A stretch of 64,000 bases of DNA from Zelopaecilomyces penicillatus (taxonomy: Eukaryota; Ascomycota; Sordariomycetes; Hypocreales; Pseudodiploosporaceae), in assembly GCA_005765155.1 (NCBI GenBank), contig VCCP01000004.1:558001-622000 (forward strand). The letters run 5' to 3'. Below are positions 12,801 through 22,461 of this stretch, piece after piece. Made by a program: the position numbers and the translations under genes. The notes under the pieces were generated by a model. That model saw only the letters and a program-made list of their open reading frames with translations, did not search any database and was not told where the DNA came from. How positions within the stretch are numbered: the stretch's first letter is position 1; each line of letters begins with the position of its first letter.

Positions 12801-15043
12801 TAAGGCTCTAATAACCAACTTTAACTATAGAATTAGCTATAGGATTATACTTAGATATTTAAATATATTTTATACCCTAATTAAATAGTATCTAAGGAAG
12901 AAGCTCTTTTATTTCAGATCTATTATTAACAACTGTATAAAGTATAAGTCTATATTATTATATCAAGGTTATAATAAACCTAGTTATAGCCCTTAAGTTA
13001 ATCTATTATACTGGTTAAACTTCTATCTATTCAGTTAAGTTATAATAAGCTTCTATAAGGAAGTTTATATTATAATCAGATAATATATATTATAAATTAA
13101 AGTATACTTTTAATATTAACTATCTAAGTAATATTAAAATCACTGATTCTCTGCCCTATTATAATATAAACTTTTAATACTTAAGATAGTAAGCTATAGC
13201 TAAGGAAATATTATTCTATATCTTTCCCTAATAGTATCTATTAAAGAGAGTTTTAAAGATAACCGCTTTGCCTTTATACCCTTAGGCTATATAGCAGCTT
13301 ACTATTAATTTCTTATAAATAGGCAAGTTATTAATAATTAATATAAGATGGTTTCTTTTATAAGTTAGTCTTAGCTAAAGTTTCTTATCCTTAATAAAGA
13401 ACCTCTAAGCTTTCTAATATAGTATCCTAAATTATATTCTATTAAGATTAGATAGTCTCTCTAATAAATATAGGAATCTAATAACCTACTAGGACTCTAT
13501 AAAATATCTAGATTCTAGTGTATTTAATTATATTAACCTAAGATATATATTAATTATATCTTTTAAATCCCTATTAACTTTAGTATTTATTTTATTAAAT
13601 AGCTTTAATCCTTTCTAAGAAAGTCTATCTATTATACTATTATTTTTCCTAGGAATATATTTAATAATAAAATCAAATAATATAATATAGCTGATCCAGT
13701 AGGTAATAAGACTATCTAATATATTATAAACAGTATTATTAAGATAATATATAAGGATATATATATCTGTCTTTAAAGTAAATTATATACTATAGATATA
13801 TCCTTTAAGCCTTTAGAGTATAAAGAGGATAGCCTTATACTCTTGCTTTATTATATTATAGCTATATTCAGCCTTATTCTAATAATCACTTTTGAACCTA
13901 ATTAGATATTATTATCTATTTAGGATTTATATTAAAACTACTCCTTATCCTTTAAGCCTAGCATCCATTATAAGTATAATTTCTCTGCCTTCCTTAGAGA
14001 GATTAAGTGATATTAGAATAGGGGCAGTTATTATTATATCCCTAAGCTTGGCTATTACCTCTGATTATAATCCTCTCTACTCCCAAAAGGCTTTCTTTTA
14101 TAATAGGGTGATAAGAGGGAGAGCAATAATAGTAAAGTTATATATCTAAATTTGATAATAATTAATAAGTCTAAGAAAGGCTTTAATATCTGTTATATTA
14201 TAATAGATAAGCTATTCTAGGATCTTAATAATCTTCTTTTTGGCTGATTTTCTTCTAGATATCCTATAGAGGAATCTAATAATAATAGTTATATTTTAAT
14301 AATATCTTGATTTCCCTTTTAATATTATATATTTAAAGAGCTTAATATTAAGAAGGACTTTATTAAGATTCTATAAATACTTAAGTATATATTTCTATAC
14401 CCTAAGAAGAATCTCTTTATTATTATAAATAGATTATAGCCTATATATAGTAATATTATTAAGAAAGGGTTTATAGATATCTAGAATAAGATTAAATAGT
14501 ATTTAAGTTATAATTCTTATAAACTAGGCTATAGAATTTATAGTGCTTTAAGGGAGTATATACATCCTTAAAAGACTAATAATAGAAGAAAATATAATAA
14601 GATCTCTATTCTTTTTATTTAATAGGACTTGATTATAGCTAGAAAAGAAATCTAATAATAAGAGTATAGTATATATAAAGAAGTCTTTACTAAAGGAATT
14701 AATACTAAAAGGGATAAATATATCTCTAAGAGTAATAATATTATATTTTATAATAGTATTAATTAAATAAAGCCCTCTATTCTTTTTCTTAATAAAGAAA
14801 TATTGGTTCTTATAGAAGGTATAAGACTCTTTTAATATATAATTCTTAAAGTATATCTTTAATAACTCTATAGCTTTTACTTCTAATCCTTATAGAACAG
14901 GGATAGAATATATCTATTAGGCTAAATAAAGAATCACTTTAATAACTTAAAGAGATATAATCAATAGATCAAGTATTCCACTTTCTTTAAATTACTAAGA
15001 TAAAGCCTATTCTCTATTATAGAGGACCTTTAAGAAAATATTA
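9868..15043 (-). mobile_element. GYP-F left part: heavily RIPed Ty3/gypsy of a second lineage (integrase to RT)
   Basis: No open frame survives. Conceptual reading of the minus strand through stops shows a Pol order running right to left. Around 14270-14480 is an RT palm-like segment followed by a YNN-E-LPG block. At about 13900-14000 is an RNase H-like VDASL-type segment. An integrase C-terminal segment ending in a DLVLVYN-like string lies near 12430-12560. This arrangement resembles a fungal gypsy lineage distinct from the chromoviruses here. No LTR could be recognised at the left edge, where COP-B abuts. The 9868-11900 stretch (3' of integrase) shows nothing I can name. The part at the right edge is split by COP-E. 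Confidence 0.65.
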
Positions 15044-15487
15044 TATTATAATTTATAGTATAAAGTTATAACTAAAGTTAATAGTGATAATAATGGAAGA
15101 AAGGCAGTGAATAGTTATCTAGAGTAAAGTCTATAGAAAAGAAGAAAGAAGTGATTGAATTGCTAATATAGAAAAGAAAAAGGATATAACTAGGAATCCT
15201 TCTATCTTTTATATCTATCTAATTCTAAGATAATTTAGAATTATTTTAAGATATTTTAAATAACTATTTAGAATTATTAGATATTCCAAATACTAAAACA
15301 GAAAGTAAGCACTAGTCTATCCCTTTATAGGTTAAGCTATAAGGGCTTTATAAGCTTAGCTTATTAAGCTATATAGGTCTAGCTACTAGGCTATAGTAGA
15401 TTAAGCTGCTAGACTATAGCAGATTAAGCTACTAGACTATAGCAGATTAGGCTGCTATATATAGAAAAAACCCATTTTATTTTAACA
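15044..15487 (-). repeat. COP-E left (3') LTR
   Basis: 444 bp, TATTATAATTTA...TTTTAACA. It carries a short tandem array near its right end (about 15380-15460) of the same TAGCAG-GCTGCTA type as COP-1. The polypurine tract follows as CTCCCTCT on the plus strand. Confidence 0.9.
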
Positions 15488-17501
15488 CTCCCTCTAACAA
15501 GCTATATAGTATATAGCTAGCTCTTTATAAGAGGTTTTTACAGGTTTAAAAGGCTTAAAAAGCCTTGAAAAATAAGGCCTGTTAAAGCCTTAGTTAGCCT
15601 ATTAACAGGTATAGCCTTAGTTATAAGATAATTTATCTTAAATAGCTTGCTAGCTGCTTTCTGCTTAATATAATGGAATTTTAGCAGGGTATACTTAGTT
15701 TAGGCATGCTGATCAGGGTTCTTAGTATTGCTTATAGAGGCTGTATTATTATAATATAGGTTTATAGGCTGCTGAAGGGGGATTTTTAGCTCTGTAAAGA
15801 GCCTAGAGAGCTATTTTAGCTCTTTTATAGCCTCTATTAAAGCATCTGATTCAGCTTCTATAGTTGAGAGGGCTATAGTGGTCTGTCTTTTAGCCTTCTA
15901 GCAGATAGGCCTGCTAGCTAGCTTAAAGAGGTACCTATAGGTGGATTTGCTAGTGGTTTTATAGCCTGTAAAATCACTGTCTAAATAGTCTAGCAGCTGA
16001 AGAGCTAGCTGTCTAGCCTGTATAAGGCCTAAGGCCTTATATAAGATAGCTAGTTCTTTAGAGCCTTTTAGGTACTTTAGAAGGTTCCTAGCTGTGTTAT
16101 AGTGGTTGATATAGCCCTGTTATATATATCAAGAAAGCTACTATATTAAAAGGGCTATATTAGGCCTGGAAAGCAGTATAAGATATATTAAAGTCCTTAT
16201 AATCTATTGATAGGTCTGTTATTCGGTAGGGGTAAGACCCCTTTTTAAGGGTTCTTTTAGTGCTCTGGGCTGTAAGGGGATAGCTATAGGGGTTGTATCT
16301 TATAGCTGAAAGTGCTGAAGAGCCTTATCAATATACTAAGACTGGTATAATCATAGCTCCTTTTTAGCTTGGTTATAGCTGATTTAGACCTCTAAGAAAA
16401 AGGCTATAGAGCCTCTATCTTCTATAGTAAAAACCTTATTTAACAGGTGTTTTAGCCTGTTAATATAGAATAGGTCAGGTCCTATAATAAGGCAGTTATT
16501 AATATAGGTAATAATAAAGGTATTAGTCTAGGTGTTGATAAAGACAGCTGGGTTAGAGATTAAGGGTTAGAACCCTAGGGTAGCTAGCAGCTTAATTAGC
16601 TGCTATTACCATTTATAGAGGCCTTGCTTTAACCTATATAAAGCCTTTTTTAGTAGGATAACCTGTTTTATAGTAGGGTTATAGTCTAGCTTAGCTAATA
16701 AGGCTGTTAAAGGCTGGTTTCTAGGGGTCTGGGTCTTTATAAAAGAAGAGAGACCTTCTAGAAATTCTATAAAAATATCCTCAGATAACTGGCTGTTTAA
16801 AAAAGCCTTTATAAAATCGATTTATTTGATTTCCTAGTTATAAAAGGCTGCTAAAGCTAGTAAAATCCGCTAAGTAAAGGGAATACTAATAGCTGTAATT
16901 GTTTTAAAATAGTCTTTTCCTTTAATTTATATAAAACCCTTTATAACAAGCCTAGCCTTATATTTTAAGGGCTGATTTTATAAATTCTTTTTAAGCTTAA
17001 GAACAAGCCTATTTTTCAGGATTTTTCAGTCTTTTAGAACCTCTAAAAAAGAGATAAAATACATGACTTTAGCTTATAAAATCTGATGGAATTCACTATA
17101 AATAGTATTAATCCATTGTTTTTTAGCAGGGTCTTCTAGGGCTTGTTTCTAGCCAGTAGGTTCTAAAGAAGCCTTAGTAGTGAATTTTGCCTTTAGCTTA
17201 TAACAGATATCTATAGGGTAGGCAAGATCTAGCTGTATAGGTTCAGAGTCTTCTAACAGCTGTTCAGGCTGTTTAATAAGCTGTGGTAATTGTATTATAG
17301 GCTATAATACAGGCTGTGGCAGCTGTTATAGCAGTTGTGGCAGCTGTTATAGTATCTATAGTATAGGCTCTAATAGCTGGATAGGTCTTCTGGCTTGATT
17401 AAGGGCTTGTAAATCAGTCAGATTCTTTAGGGTAGATTAATCTATTGATTTTAACAGGGTATAAAGCTCTTTTAATTCTCCCTTTAAGCTAAAAGAGCTC
17501 T
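15488..17501 (-). pseudogene. COP-E pol remnant, C-terminal half (RT and RNase H)
   Basis: Follows the COP-1 RT/RNase H coding region with many transitions creating stops. The 5' half of the same pol lies at 39005-40800 beyond the GYP-C insertion. No coding capacity. Confidence 0.85.
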
Positions 17502-17798
17502 TATTATAACCTGATAAGATGGTCATATAAATAGGATATGATTATATAAGTAGATCGGTATATACTCGGGTTGATGGAACACTAATAATAAACTGGATCA
17601 TTAGACTTATACCTTAAGTAAGTAAAGAGTCTATCGAGTCTATATATAGACTTATAGGACTTATAAGGGAAAATATTAATAAGTTTAATAAGTCTATAAT
17701 ATATATATATACCCTTAATTTTTATTCTTTAGATATAGCTTAGATAGTTATTAATATACTTTTAACTTTATTATATTATTTATTATCACTTACTATAC
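17502..17798 (+). mobile_element. GYP-C 5' LTR, first part (interrupted by GYP-1)
   Basis: In coding orientation the LTR starts TATTATAACC (RIPed TGTCACGACC) and runs to 17798, where GYP-1 inserted. It continues at 25383-25520. The type-2 U3 matches GYP-A, followed by a TATATATATATA run and the start of R. Removing GYP-1 and one copy of TATAC restores a 435-bp LTR equal in length to the GYP-C 3' LTR (38570-39004). Confidence 0.92.
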
Positions 17799-18226
17799 TG
17801 TGACGTTTGGTGAATTCCCAAGGGATAAACCTAACGAAAGGGGTTTATGTTGGCAGATGAGTCGGGGTGTTCTGAGCAATAGGTCTGTCACGTTGGTGAT
17901 AGATACGGAGTATCGTAACCAGGGGTCAAGTATCAGCGTAGTGAGCGGTAGCGAACAATACGATGAAGTTGAAAGTGTGTTGATAACTATCTAAGCTATG
18001 TTTTAAAGAGTGAAAATTGAGGGCGTATATATACATCGTGGATCACTTGGATCACTTGTCGTGCAAGTGGTGATCCTGGTGATCCAAGTTGCTGGCTCAC
18101 CTGGCTCACCACCATTCTTATGGTGATCCCACTGATCTATCTAACTGGTCCCCTTCCTCCATGGTACGTACCTTCCCTAGGTCACATGACCGGCCTATTG
18201 TACGACCATGTCGTTGGGTCGTGACA
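17799..18226 (-). repeat. GYP-1 left (3') LTR
   Basis: 428 bp, identical by eye to 24950-25377. Type-1 U3 with repeated GGATCACC-like octamers (about 18040-18130), TATATATA at 18026-18033. The 10-mer GTTGATAACT (plus strand, in R) is at 17979-17988. Confidence 0.97.
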
Positions 18227-18228
18227 CG

Positions 18229-18243
18229 ATGTCTCCCTCCCAA
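18229..18243 (-). other. GYP-1 polypurine tract
   Basis: On the coding strand, TTGGGAGGGAGACA lies directly before the 3' LTR. This is the expected primer site for plus-strand DNA synthesis. The same tract survives in GYP-D at about 60190-60204. Confidence 0.85.
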
Positions 18244-18344
18244 CGGTCTTGTCCTCAAGGCCCGTTGGTTGTTCCTTCGTAAAACGTAATTCCAGCCACA
18301 ATTGTAGGTGTGGTTCCTTTCTTCCTTCTTCATGTTTTAACATC

Positions 18345-18956
18345 ATGCCTCAAGGTATCTCAAAACGTCGTATCAGTCAGAAGACTGATCAGCGCAAAAG
18401 TCTTGCGATTCTTATCGAGGGTACTGGTGATATCGTCATGCCTTGTTCCTTTTGTTCTCAGCGTCATTTGACGTGTCGTATGATTGAAACAACTTCCCGT
18501 TGTTCCGAGTGCGTTCGTCGTGGTCGTTCTTGTGACGGTTCGGGGATAACTATGTCCTCAGGTATGTTTTTCCATTCCGTTTTACTTTCCGGAAGGTAAC
18601 TGGTCTATCCAGTCGCGAAGATCCTGTCAGAAAAGAATCGTATTGAGCGAGAAGAGGAGGAGACAGAAAAACAGCTTCAGGCAGCTCAGGAGGCGGTGTC
18701 TGCTGCGGTAGCACGACTGAGTCGTTTGCGTCGTCAGCGTCAATCCGTGGTGTCGCGTGGTCACGAGATGGTGAAGCGGGGTTTGCAATCGCTGGATGAT
18801 TTGGATGCGGCTGAACGGATAGAGTCGGATGCGGTGATTGAGATCCAGTCATTGGGGGGTTTTGACGTGATTGATTGGAACTCGATTTTCCAGGATGGCT
18901 CCTTGCCCTCTGGTGGTATTGTCGCATCAGGGGTCGGCAATGATTTAGGTGGTTAG
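18345..18956 (+). CDS. Antisense spliced gene: Zn(II)2Cys6 cluster plus coiled-coil protein
   Basis: Joining 18345-18561 and 18613-18956 across a 51-bp GT-AG intron gives a continuous 186-codon protein. Residues 34-63 read C-X2-C-X6-C-X8-C-X2-C-X6-C, exactly the spacing of the fungal Zn2Cys6 DNA-binding cluster, preceded by a basic segment (KRR, residues 7-9). Exon 2 begins with a Glu/Lys/Gln-rich stretch (about 74-125) with heptad character, then an acidic tail. It runs opposite to pol and overlaps the last ~135 pol codons plus the 3' UTR. It starts 118 bp inside the left LTR, which could supply its promoter. I recall similar small proteins being common in ascomycete gene sets, with no function I know of. 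Transcription and DNA binding are inferences. An accidental open frame is unlikely given the splice-dependent frame and perfect cluster spacing. Confidence 0.72.
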
Positions 18957-21900
18957 GGGGCTCCCATGAGTTTTCCTCGGGCCCAAACCCTTTCCACTTA
19001 ACCAGGTATTCTTTCTTGCCGTTGTTTAGCCTGTAGTCTATGATTGTTTCGACTTCCCATTCTTCTTCTATTGCGTGTACTGTGATGTCTGTGTGTTCCT
19101 TCGCGTTGTCTGGTGCTTTGCTTAGTAAGGAAATGTGAAATACGGGGTGTAACCGTATGTTCTTTGGTAGTGAAAGTTCGTAGTTGGTGTTAGAAATGGC
19201 TTTCTTGACTTTGAAAGGTCCAAGTTTTTTGAAATCCAATTTGTCGCTTGGTCGCGTTGTCGTAATGTTTGGAGAAGTTTTGCCTGGTGTGTAGCGCAAA
19301 AGGTACACCATGTCTCCCTCTTTAAAGATTGGTCCCTTCAATCTTTGTTGATCCGCATAATGTTTCATTCTGTTGCGGACGATTTGGAGTTGTGCACGGA
19401 GTTCTTCGTGCAATTGTCGTTTTTGTGTGGCGTCAAGCATGGCTTTTTCTGATTTTGGTCCTTCTTGGCGTGGTAGGTGAAATGCTTCCGGTGTGAATCC
19501 ATAATTGGCGTACATTGGCGTAAGTTGTGTTGATTCGGAAACGGATGTATTGTAGGCTAGTTGCGCGGTTGGTAGGTGTTTTACCCAGTCATCCTGATGG
19601 TAATTAATGTAAGCGCGTAGGTATCCTTCAATAATTTGGTTGATTCGTTCCGTTTGTCCGTCCGTTTGTGGATGGTAGGCGGTACTGAGTCTGTGTCTGG
19701 TCCCAAGATATCCCATCAATCCTTGCCAAAACTTAGAGGCGAATGTTGTTCCTCTGTCGGATATGATTTCTTCTGGTAAGCCGTGTGAGCTTACAACCAC
19801 TCTGTTGAAACTATAAGCAAGATCTTCGGCTGAGCTTGCTTCTAGGTAAGGGATGAAGTAAGAGAACTTCGTTAATCTTTCCACAATAACCCATATGGAG
19901 TCGTAAGCTACTCCCGTGAGAGGTTCCACAGACAGGGGTAGTTTGACGATAAAGTCGAACGATACTGACTCCCATGGTCGTGCTGGTACCGGTAACGGTT
20001 GTAATTCTCCGTATGGTTTGTGTCGTGCTAGCTTGGTTCGTCCACAAGTGACGCAGTCACTTATTACTTTCTGGACTATTCGTCGTAGTCCTTTGAATCC
20101 GTAGTATCTTTGTGCTCGTTCTGTGGTCTTCGTAATTCCTTGGTGACCATGAACAGGGGATTCGTGTAGTTCTCGTATAATGGTCTCCTGGAGTTCTTCA
20201 GGTATCCAAAGTTTCTCATCATATTCGTAATGTCCATCTTTCCATTTTGTGCCTTCAGGTGCCTTTGCTATGTCTTCTGAGGAGTACGCTTGCTTGACTC
20301 GTTTCAAGACAGGGTTAGCTGACATAACTCGGTATGTAGCGTTTAGTTTCATCTGTAGCGCGCCTGATTCGGTCATTTGAAAGATTTGTCCTTCATGATG
20401 AGGCTTTCCATCATCATGGTCGCTTCGTCGGCTTAGAGCGTCTGCTCTGCCGTTTTCGGATCCTTTGCGGTGGATGATTTCGTAGTCGTAATCCGCAAGG
20501 GTTTCTGCGTAGCGGGTTTGTCGTGCGTTTAGCTTCTGTGTGGTGGCGAAGTAAGAGATGTTCTTGTGGTCGGTAAAAACCTTTATTCGGTGATTGCTTC
20601 CTCGCAAGTAATGTGAGAATTCGTCAAAGGCTTTGACGATAGCCATGAATTCTTTGTCGTAGATTGGGTAATTGAGTTCTGCTCCATGAAGTTTCTTGGA
20701 GTAGAAGGCGACAGGTCGTAGTCTGCCTTCGTTATCCCGTTGTCCAATCTGCGCTCCGATGGCGTAGTTTGAAGCATCAGTTTCGAGTTCCGTGGGTTTG
20801 TCTGGATCGTACATCGCTAGTACAGGTTCTTCGCAGATTCGCTTCTTAAGTTCTTCAAATGCGGCATCCACATCGGGTTTCCATAGGAATTTGCGATCTT
20901 TTTTAGTGCATTCGGTGAGTGGCGCGGCTATCTTGCCATAGTCGCGGATGAACTTTCGGTAGTAATTGGTGAAGCCCAAAAACTCTTGTACGTTCGTAAC
21001 GTTTTGTGGCGTCGGCCAGTCACGTACTGCAGCGATTTTCGCTGGTTCCATTCGAATCTCACCTGGTGAAAAGATATGTCCTAAAAAGGTAACCGTTTGT
21101 TTGTGAAATTCACATTTTTCTGGTTCGACGAGAAGATTGTTGTCTTGGAGTAGTTGTAATACCTTATGGACGTGTTCTCTGTGTTCTTCTTCCGTTCGGG
21201 AGAAGATCAGAATATCGTCTAGGTAGACTACTACGAAGATATCCAAATGTTCTCGGAGAACGTTGTTGATCATGCGTTGGAATGTTGCAGGAGCATTGGT
21301 TAGGCCGAAAGGCATTACCAGATATTCGAAAAGTCCAAACTTGGTTCTGAAAGCGGTTTTCCATTCGTCGCCTTTCTTTATTCGAATCAAGTTGTACGCT
21401 CCTTTGAGGTCTAGGGTAGTAAACCAGTTCATTCCATGCAATCGATCGCGTAGTTCGTTGATCAACGGTAGGGGGGTCCGATCCTTGATTGTGACTGCAT
21501 TCAACAATCGGTAGTCCACAACTAGTCGTAGCTTGCCATTCTTTTTGGGTACAAACATGACAGGGTATCCTGCTTCGGATGTGGATGGTCGGATATATCC
21601 TTTTTCGAGCATTTCGTCAAGGTACTCTCGTAGTGTTTCGAGTTCCTTGGCGTTCAGTGTGTAGATCTTGGTGAAAGTAGGCTTCTTTCCGTCCATGATC
21701 TGGATTTCGTGGTCCCATTGGTTGTGCAAGGGGAGTTTTGTTTCGAGTTCTTCGCGAAACAGTTTGACGTACTTGCGGTATTCTTCTGGTATAGGTGCAA
21801 GTCGTTTTTCCATGTCTGAGGGTGATTCGTTCTTGGAGTGTTCTCGTAGTTGCTCCATTGTTGTCCTAAGGGCGGCAATAACCCGTCGGGTTTGTCGTTG

Positions 21901-22461
21901 TCGACCGTCGTGTCGTTTTTTAGTGTGATTTCCCGGTGGGAGGCCCTTCTCGGTAGCCATAAAGCGTACTTTCTTCGCTTTGCCCATTGTCGTTGGATCT
22001 TCGTGATTTTTTGGGGACGATGCGGTGTCGCTCCATCGCATCTGGCCTGTCTTCCAATCGATCTGTGGGTTACTATCAAATAACCAGGGGTGGCCTAACA
22101 CAAGTTCGTATTCTCCAGTGTCCATTACGTCGAATGTAGCACTGTCTTGATGTCCTTGGACTTCGAATTGGAGATGATCAGTCTCTTTGTCGATCTGTCC
22201 TCCATTATAGGCGAAGGTATTTCCTTCCAGGTCATACAAGGGGTACGGTTCTTCCTTGTCACGCCATGGTAGTCGTGTGCGATTCACGGCTTTTGGTGAT
22301 ATGTAATTGCCCATTGCTCCGCTGTCCACTAGAGCGTGAAAACAATGTCCCATGATCCGTATTTCCGTCGTTAGTTTGAGCCCGTTGGTGCCTGTTGCAC
22401 AGAGGGTCTTTCGTGGGGGGTCGCGCTGTAACCCTCTTACAGGCGACTTTACTCGTTTTTT
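18550..22461 (-). CDS. pol: GYP-1 Pol polyprotein (PR-RT-RNaseH-IN-chromodomain)
   Basis: Expressed as Gag-Pol by -1 frameshift at 22455-22461; its open frame extends to 22782 but the upstream part lies under gag. Residues are counted from 22782. Protease: LVDSGA at 151-156. RT: FVPKKNG near 410, YLDD at 520-523. RNase H: ETDAS at 667-671 and ADALSRR at 780-786. Integrase: HHCC finger (H873/H878, C910/C913), then catalytic D943, D1009 and E1045 with exact D-X35-E spacing. GPF motif at 1188. Chromodomain at about 1238-1290 (EEWEVE, YLVKWKG, NSWEP). The last ~120 residues are Pro/Ser/Gln-rich. All signature residues are present. The chromodomain, which in this family directs integration to histone-marked chromatin, suits a nest inside silent DNA. 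The stop is 18550-18552. Confidence 0.97.
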   Translation of the reverse strand, partial: KKRVKSPVRGLQRDPPRKTLCATGTNGLKLTTEIRIMGHCFHALVDSGAMGNYISPKAVNRTRLPWRDKEEPYPLYDLEGNTFAYNGGQIDKETDHLQFEVQGHQDSATFDVMDTGEYELVLGHPWLFDSNPQIDWKTGQMRWSDTASSPKNHEDPTTMGKAKKVRFMATEKGLPPGNHTKKRHDGRQRQTRRVIAALRTTMEQLREHSKNESPSDMEKRLAPIPEEYRKYVKLFREELETKLPLHNQWDHEIQIMDGKKPTFTKIYTLNAKELETLREYLDEMLEKGYIRPSTSEAGYPVMFVPKKNGKLRLVVDYRLLNAVTIKDRTPLPLINELRDRLHGMNWFTTLDLKGAYNLIRIKKGDEWKTAFRTKFGLFEYLVMPFGLTNAPATFQRMINNVLREHLDIFVVVYLDDILIFSRTEEEHREHVHKVLQLLQDNNLLVEPEKCEFHKQTVTFLGHIFSPGEIRMEPAKIAAVRDWPTPQNVTNVQEFLGFTNYYRKFIRDYGKIAAPLTECTKKDRKFLWKPDVDAAFEELKKRICEEPVLAMYDPDKPTELETDASNYAIGAQIGQRDNEGRLRPVAFYSKKLHGAELNYPIYDKEFMAIVKAFDEFSHYLRGSNHRIKVFTDHKNISYFATTQKLNARQTRYAETLADYDYEIIHRKGSENGRADALSRRSDHDDGKPHHEGQIFQMTESGALQMKLNATYRVMSANPVLKRVKQAYSSEDIAKAPEGTKWKDGHYEYDEKLWIPEELQETIIRELHESPVHGHQGITKTTERAQRYYGFKGLRRIVQKVISDCVTCGRTKLARHKPYGELQPLPVPARPWESVSFDFIVKLPLSVEPLTGVAYDSIWVIVERLTKFSYFIPYLEASSAEDLAYSFNRVVVSSHGLPEEIISDRGTTFASKFWQGLMGYLGTRHRLSTAYHPQTDGQTERINQIIEGYLRAYINYHQDDWVKHLPTAQLAYNTSVSESTQLTPMYANYGFTPEAFHLPRQEGPKSEKAMLDATQKRQLHEELRAQLQIVRNRMKHYADQQRLKGPIFKEGDMVYLLRYTPGKTSPNITTTRPSDKLDFKKLGPFKVKKAISNTNYELSLPKNIRLHPVFHISLLSKAPDNAKEHTDITVHAIEEEWEVETIIDYRLNNGKKEYLVKWKGFGPEENSWEPPNHLNHCRPLMRQYHQRARSHPGKSSSNQSRQNPPMTGSQSPHPTLSVQPHPNHPAIANPASPSRDHATPRIDADDANDSVVLPQQTPPPELPEAVFLSPPLLAQYDSFLTGSSRLDRPVTFRKVKRNGKTYLRT
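18562..18612 (+). other. Intron of the antisense Zn2Cys6 gene
   Basis: 51 bp, donor GTATGT at 18562-18567, acceptor ATCCAG ending 18612, possible branch GGTAACT at 18594-18600. Phase 1: G18561 joins TC18613-18614. Length and donor are typical for ascomycetes. Donor and acceptor dinucleotides persist in GYP-D (minus strand, near 59822-59872). Confidence 0.7.

Larger units (their letters stand above)
15044..17501 (-). mobile_element. COP-E left part: RIPed Ty1/copia (3' LTR and RT-RNase H half of pol)
   Basis: Collinear with COP-1 31969-34455. It stops inside pol, where GYP-C inserted (target duplication GCTCT at 17497-17501 and 39005-39009), and resumes at 39005. The outer target duplication is TATTA (15039-15043 and 42831-42835), so the whole element spans 15044-42830 inside GYP-F. 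RIP is moderate here: several long stretches of pol are recognisable but contain stops. Confidence 0.92.

Noticed and set aside
13892..14149. 85-codon plus-strand open frame in GYP-F
   Set aside because: It is the reverse strand of the RNase H region; RIP lowers stop density on one strand by chance. Composition is Ile/Ser/Tyr-rich low complexity.
16200..17500. Candidate surviving copia pol in COP-E
   Set aside because: Legible RT/RNase H residues, but several in-frame stops and an interruption at 17501 by GYP-C.
17800..17994. 64-codon open frame inside the GYP-1 LTR, repeated at 24951-25145
   Set aside because: It lies wholly in R-U5, starts with GTG at the LTR end, and merely duplicates with the LTR. 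RIPed copies show no codon pattern.
21654..22079. 141-codon alternative frame on the minus strand in GYP-1
   Set aside because: Out-of-frame shadow of the protease-RT segment of pol.
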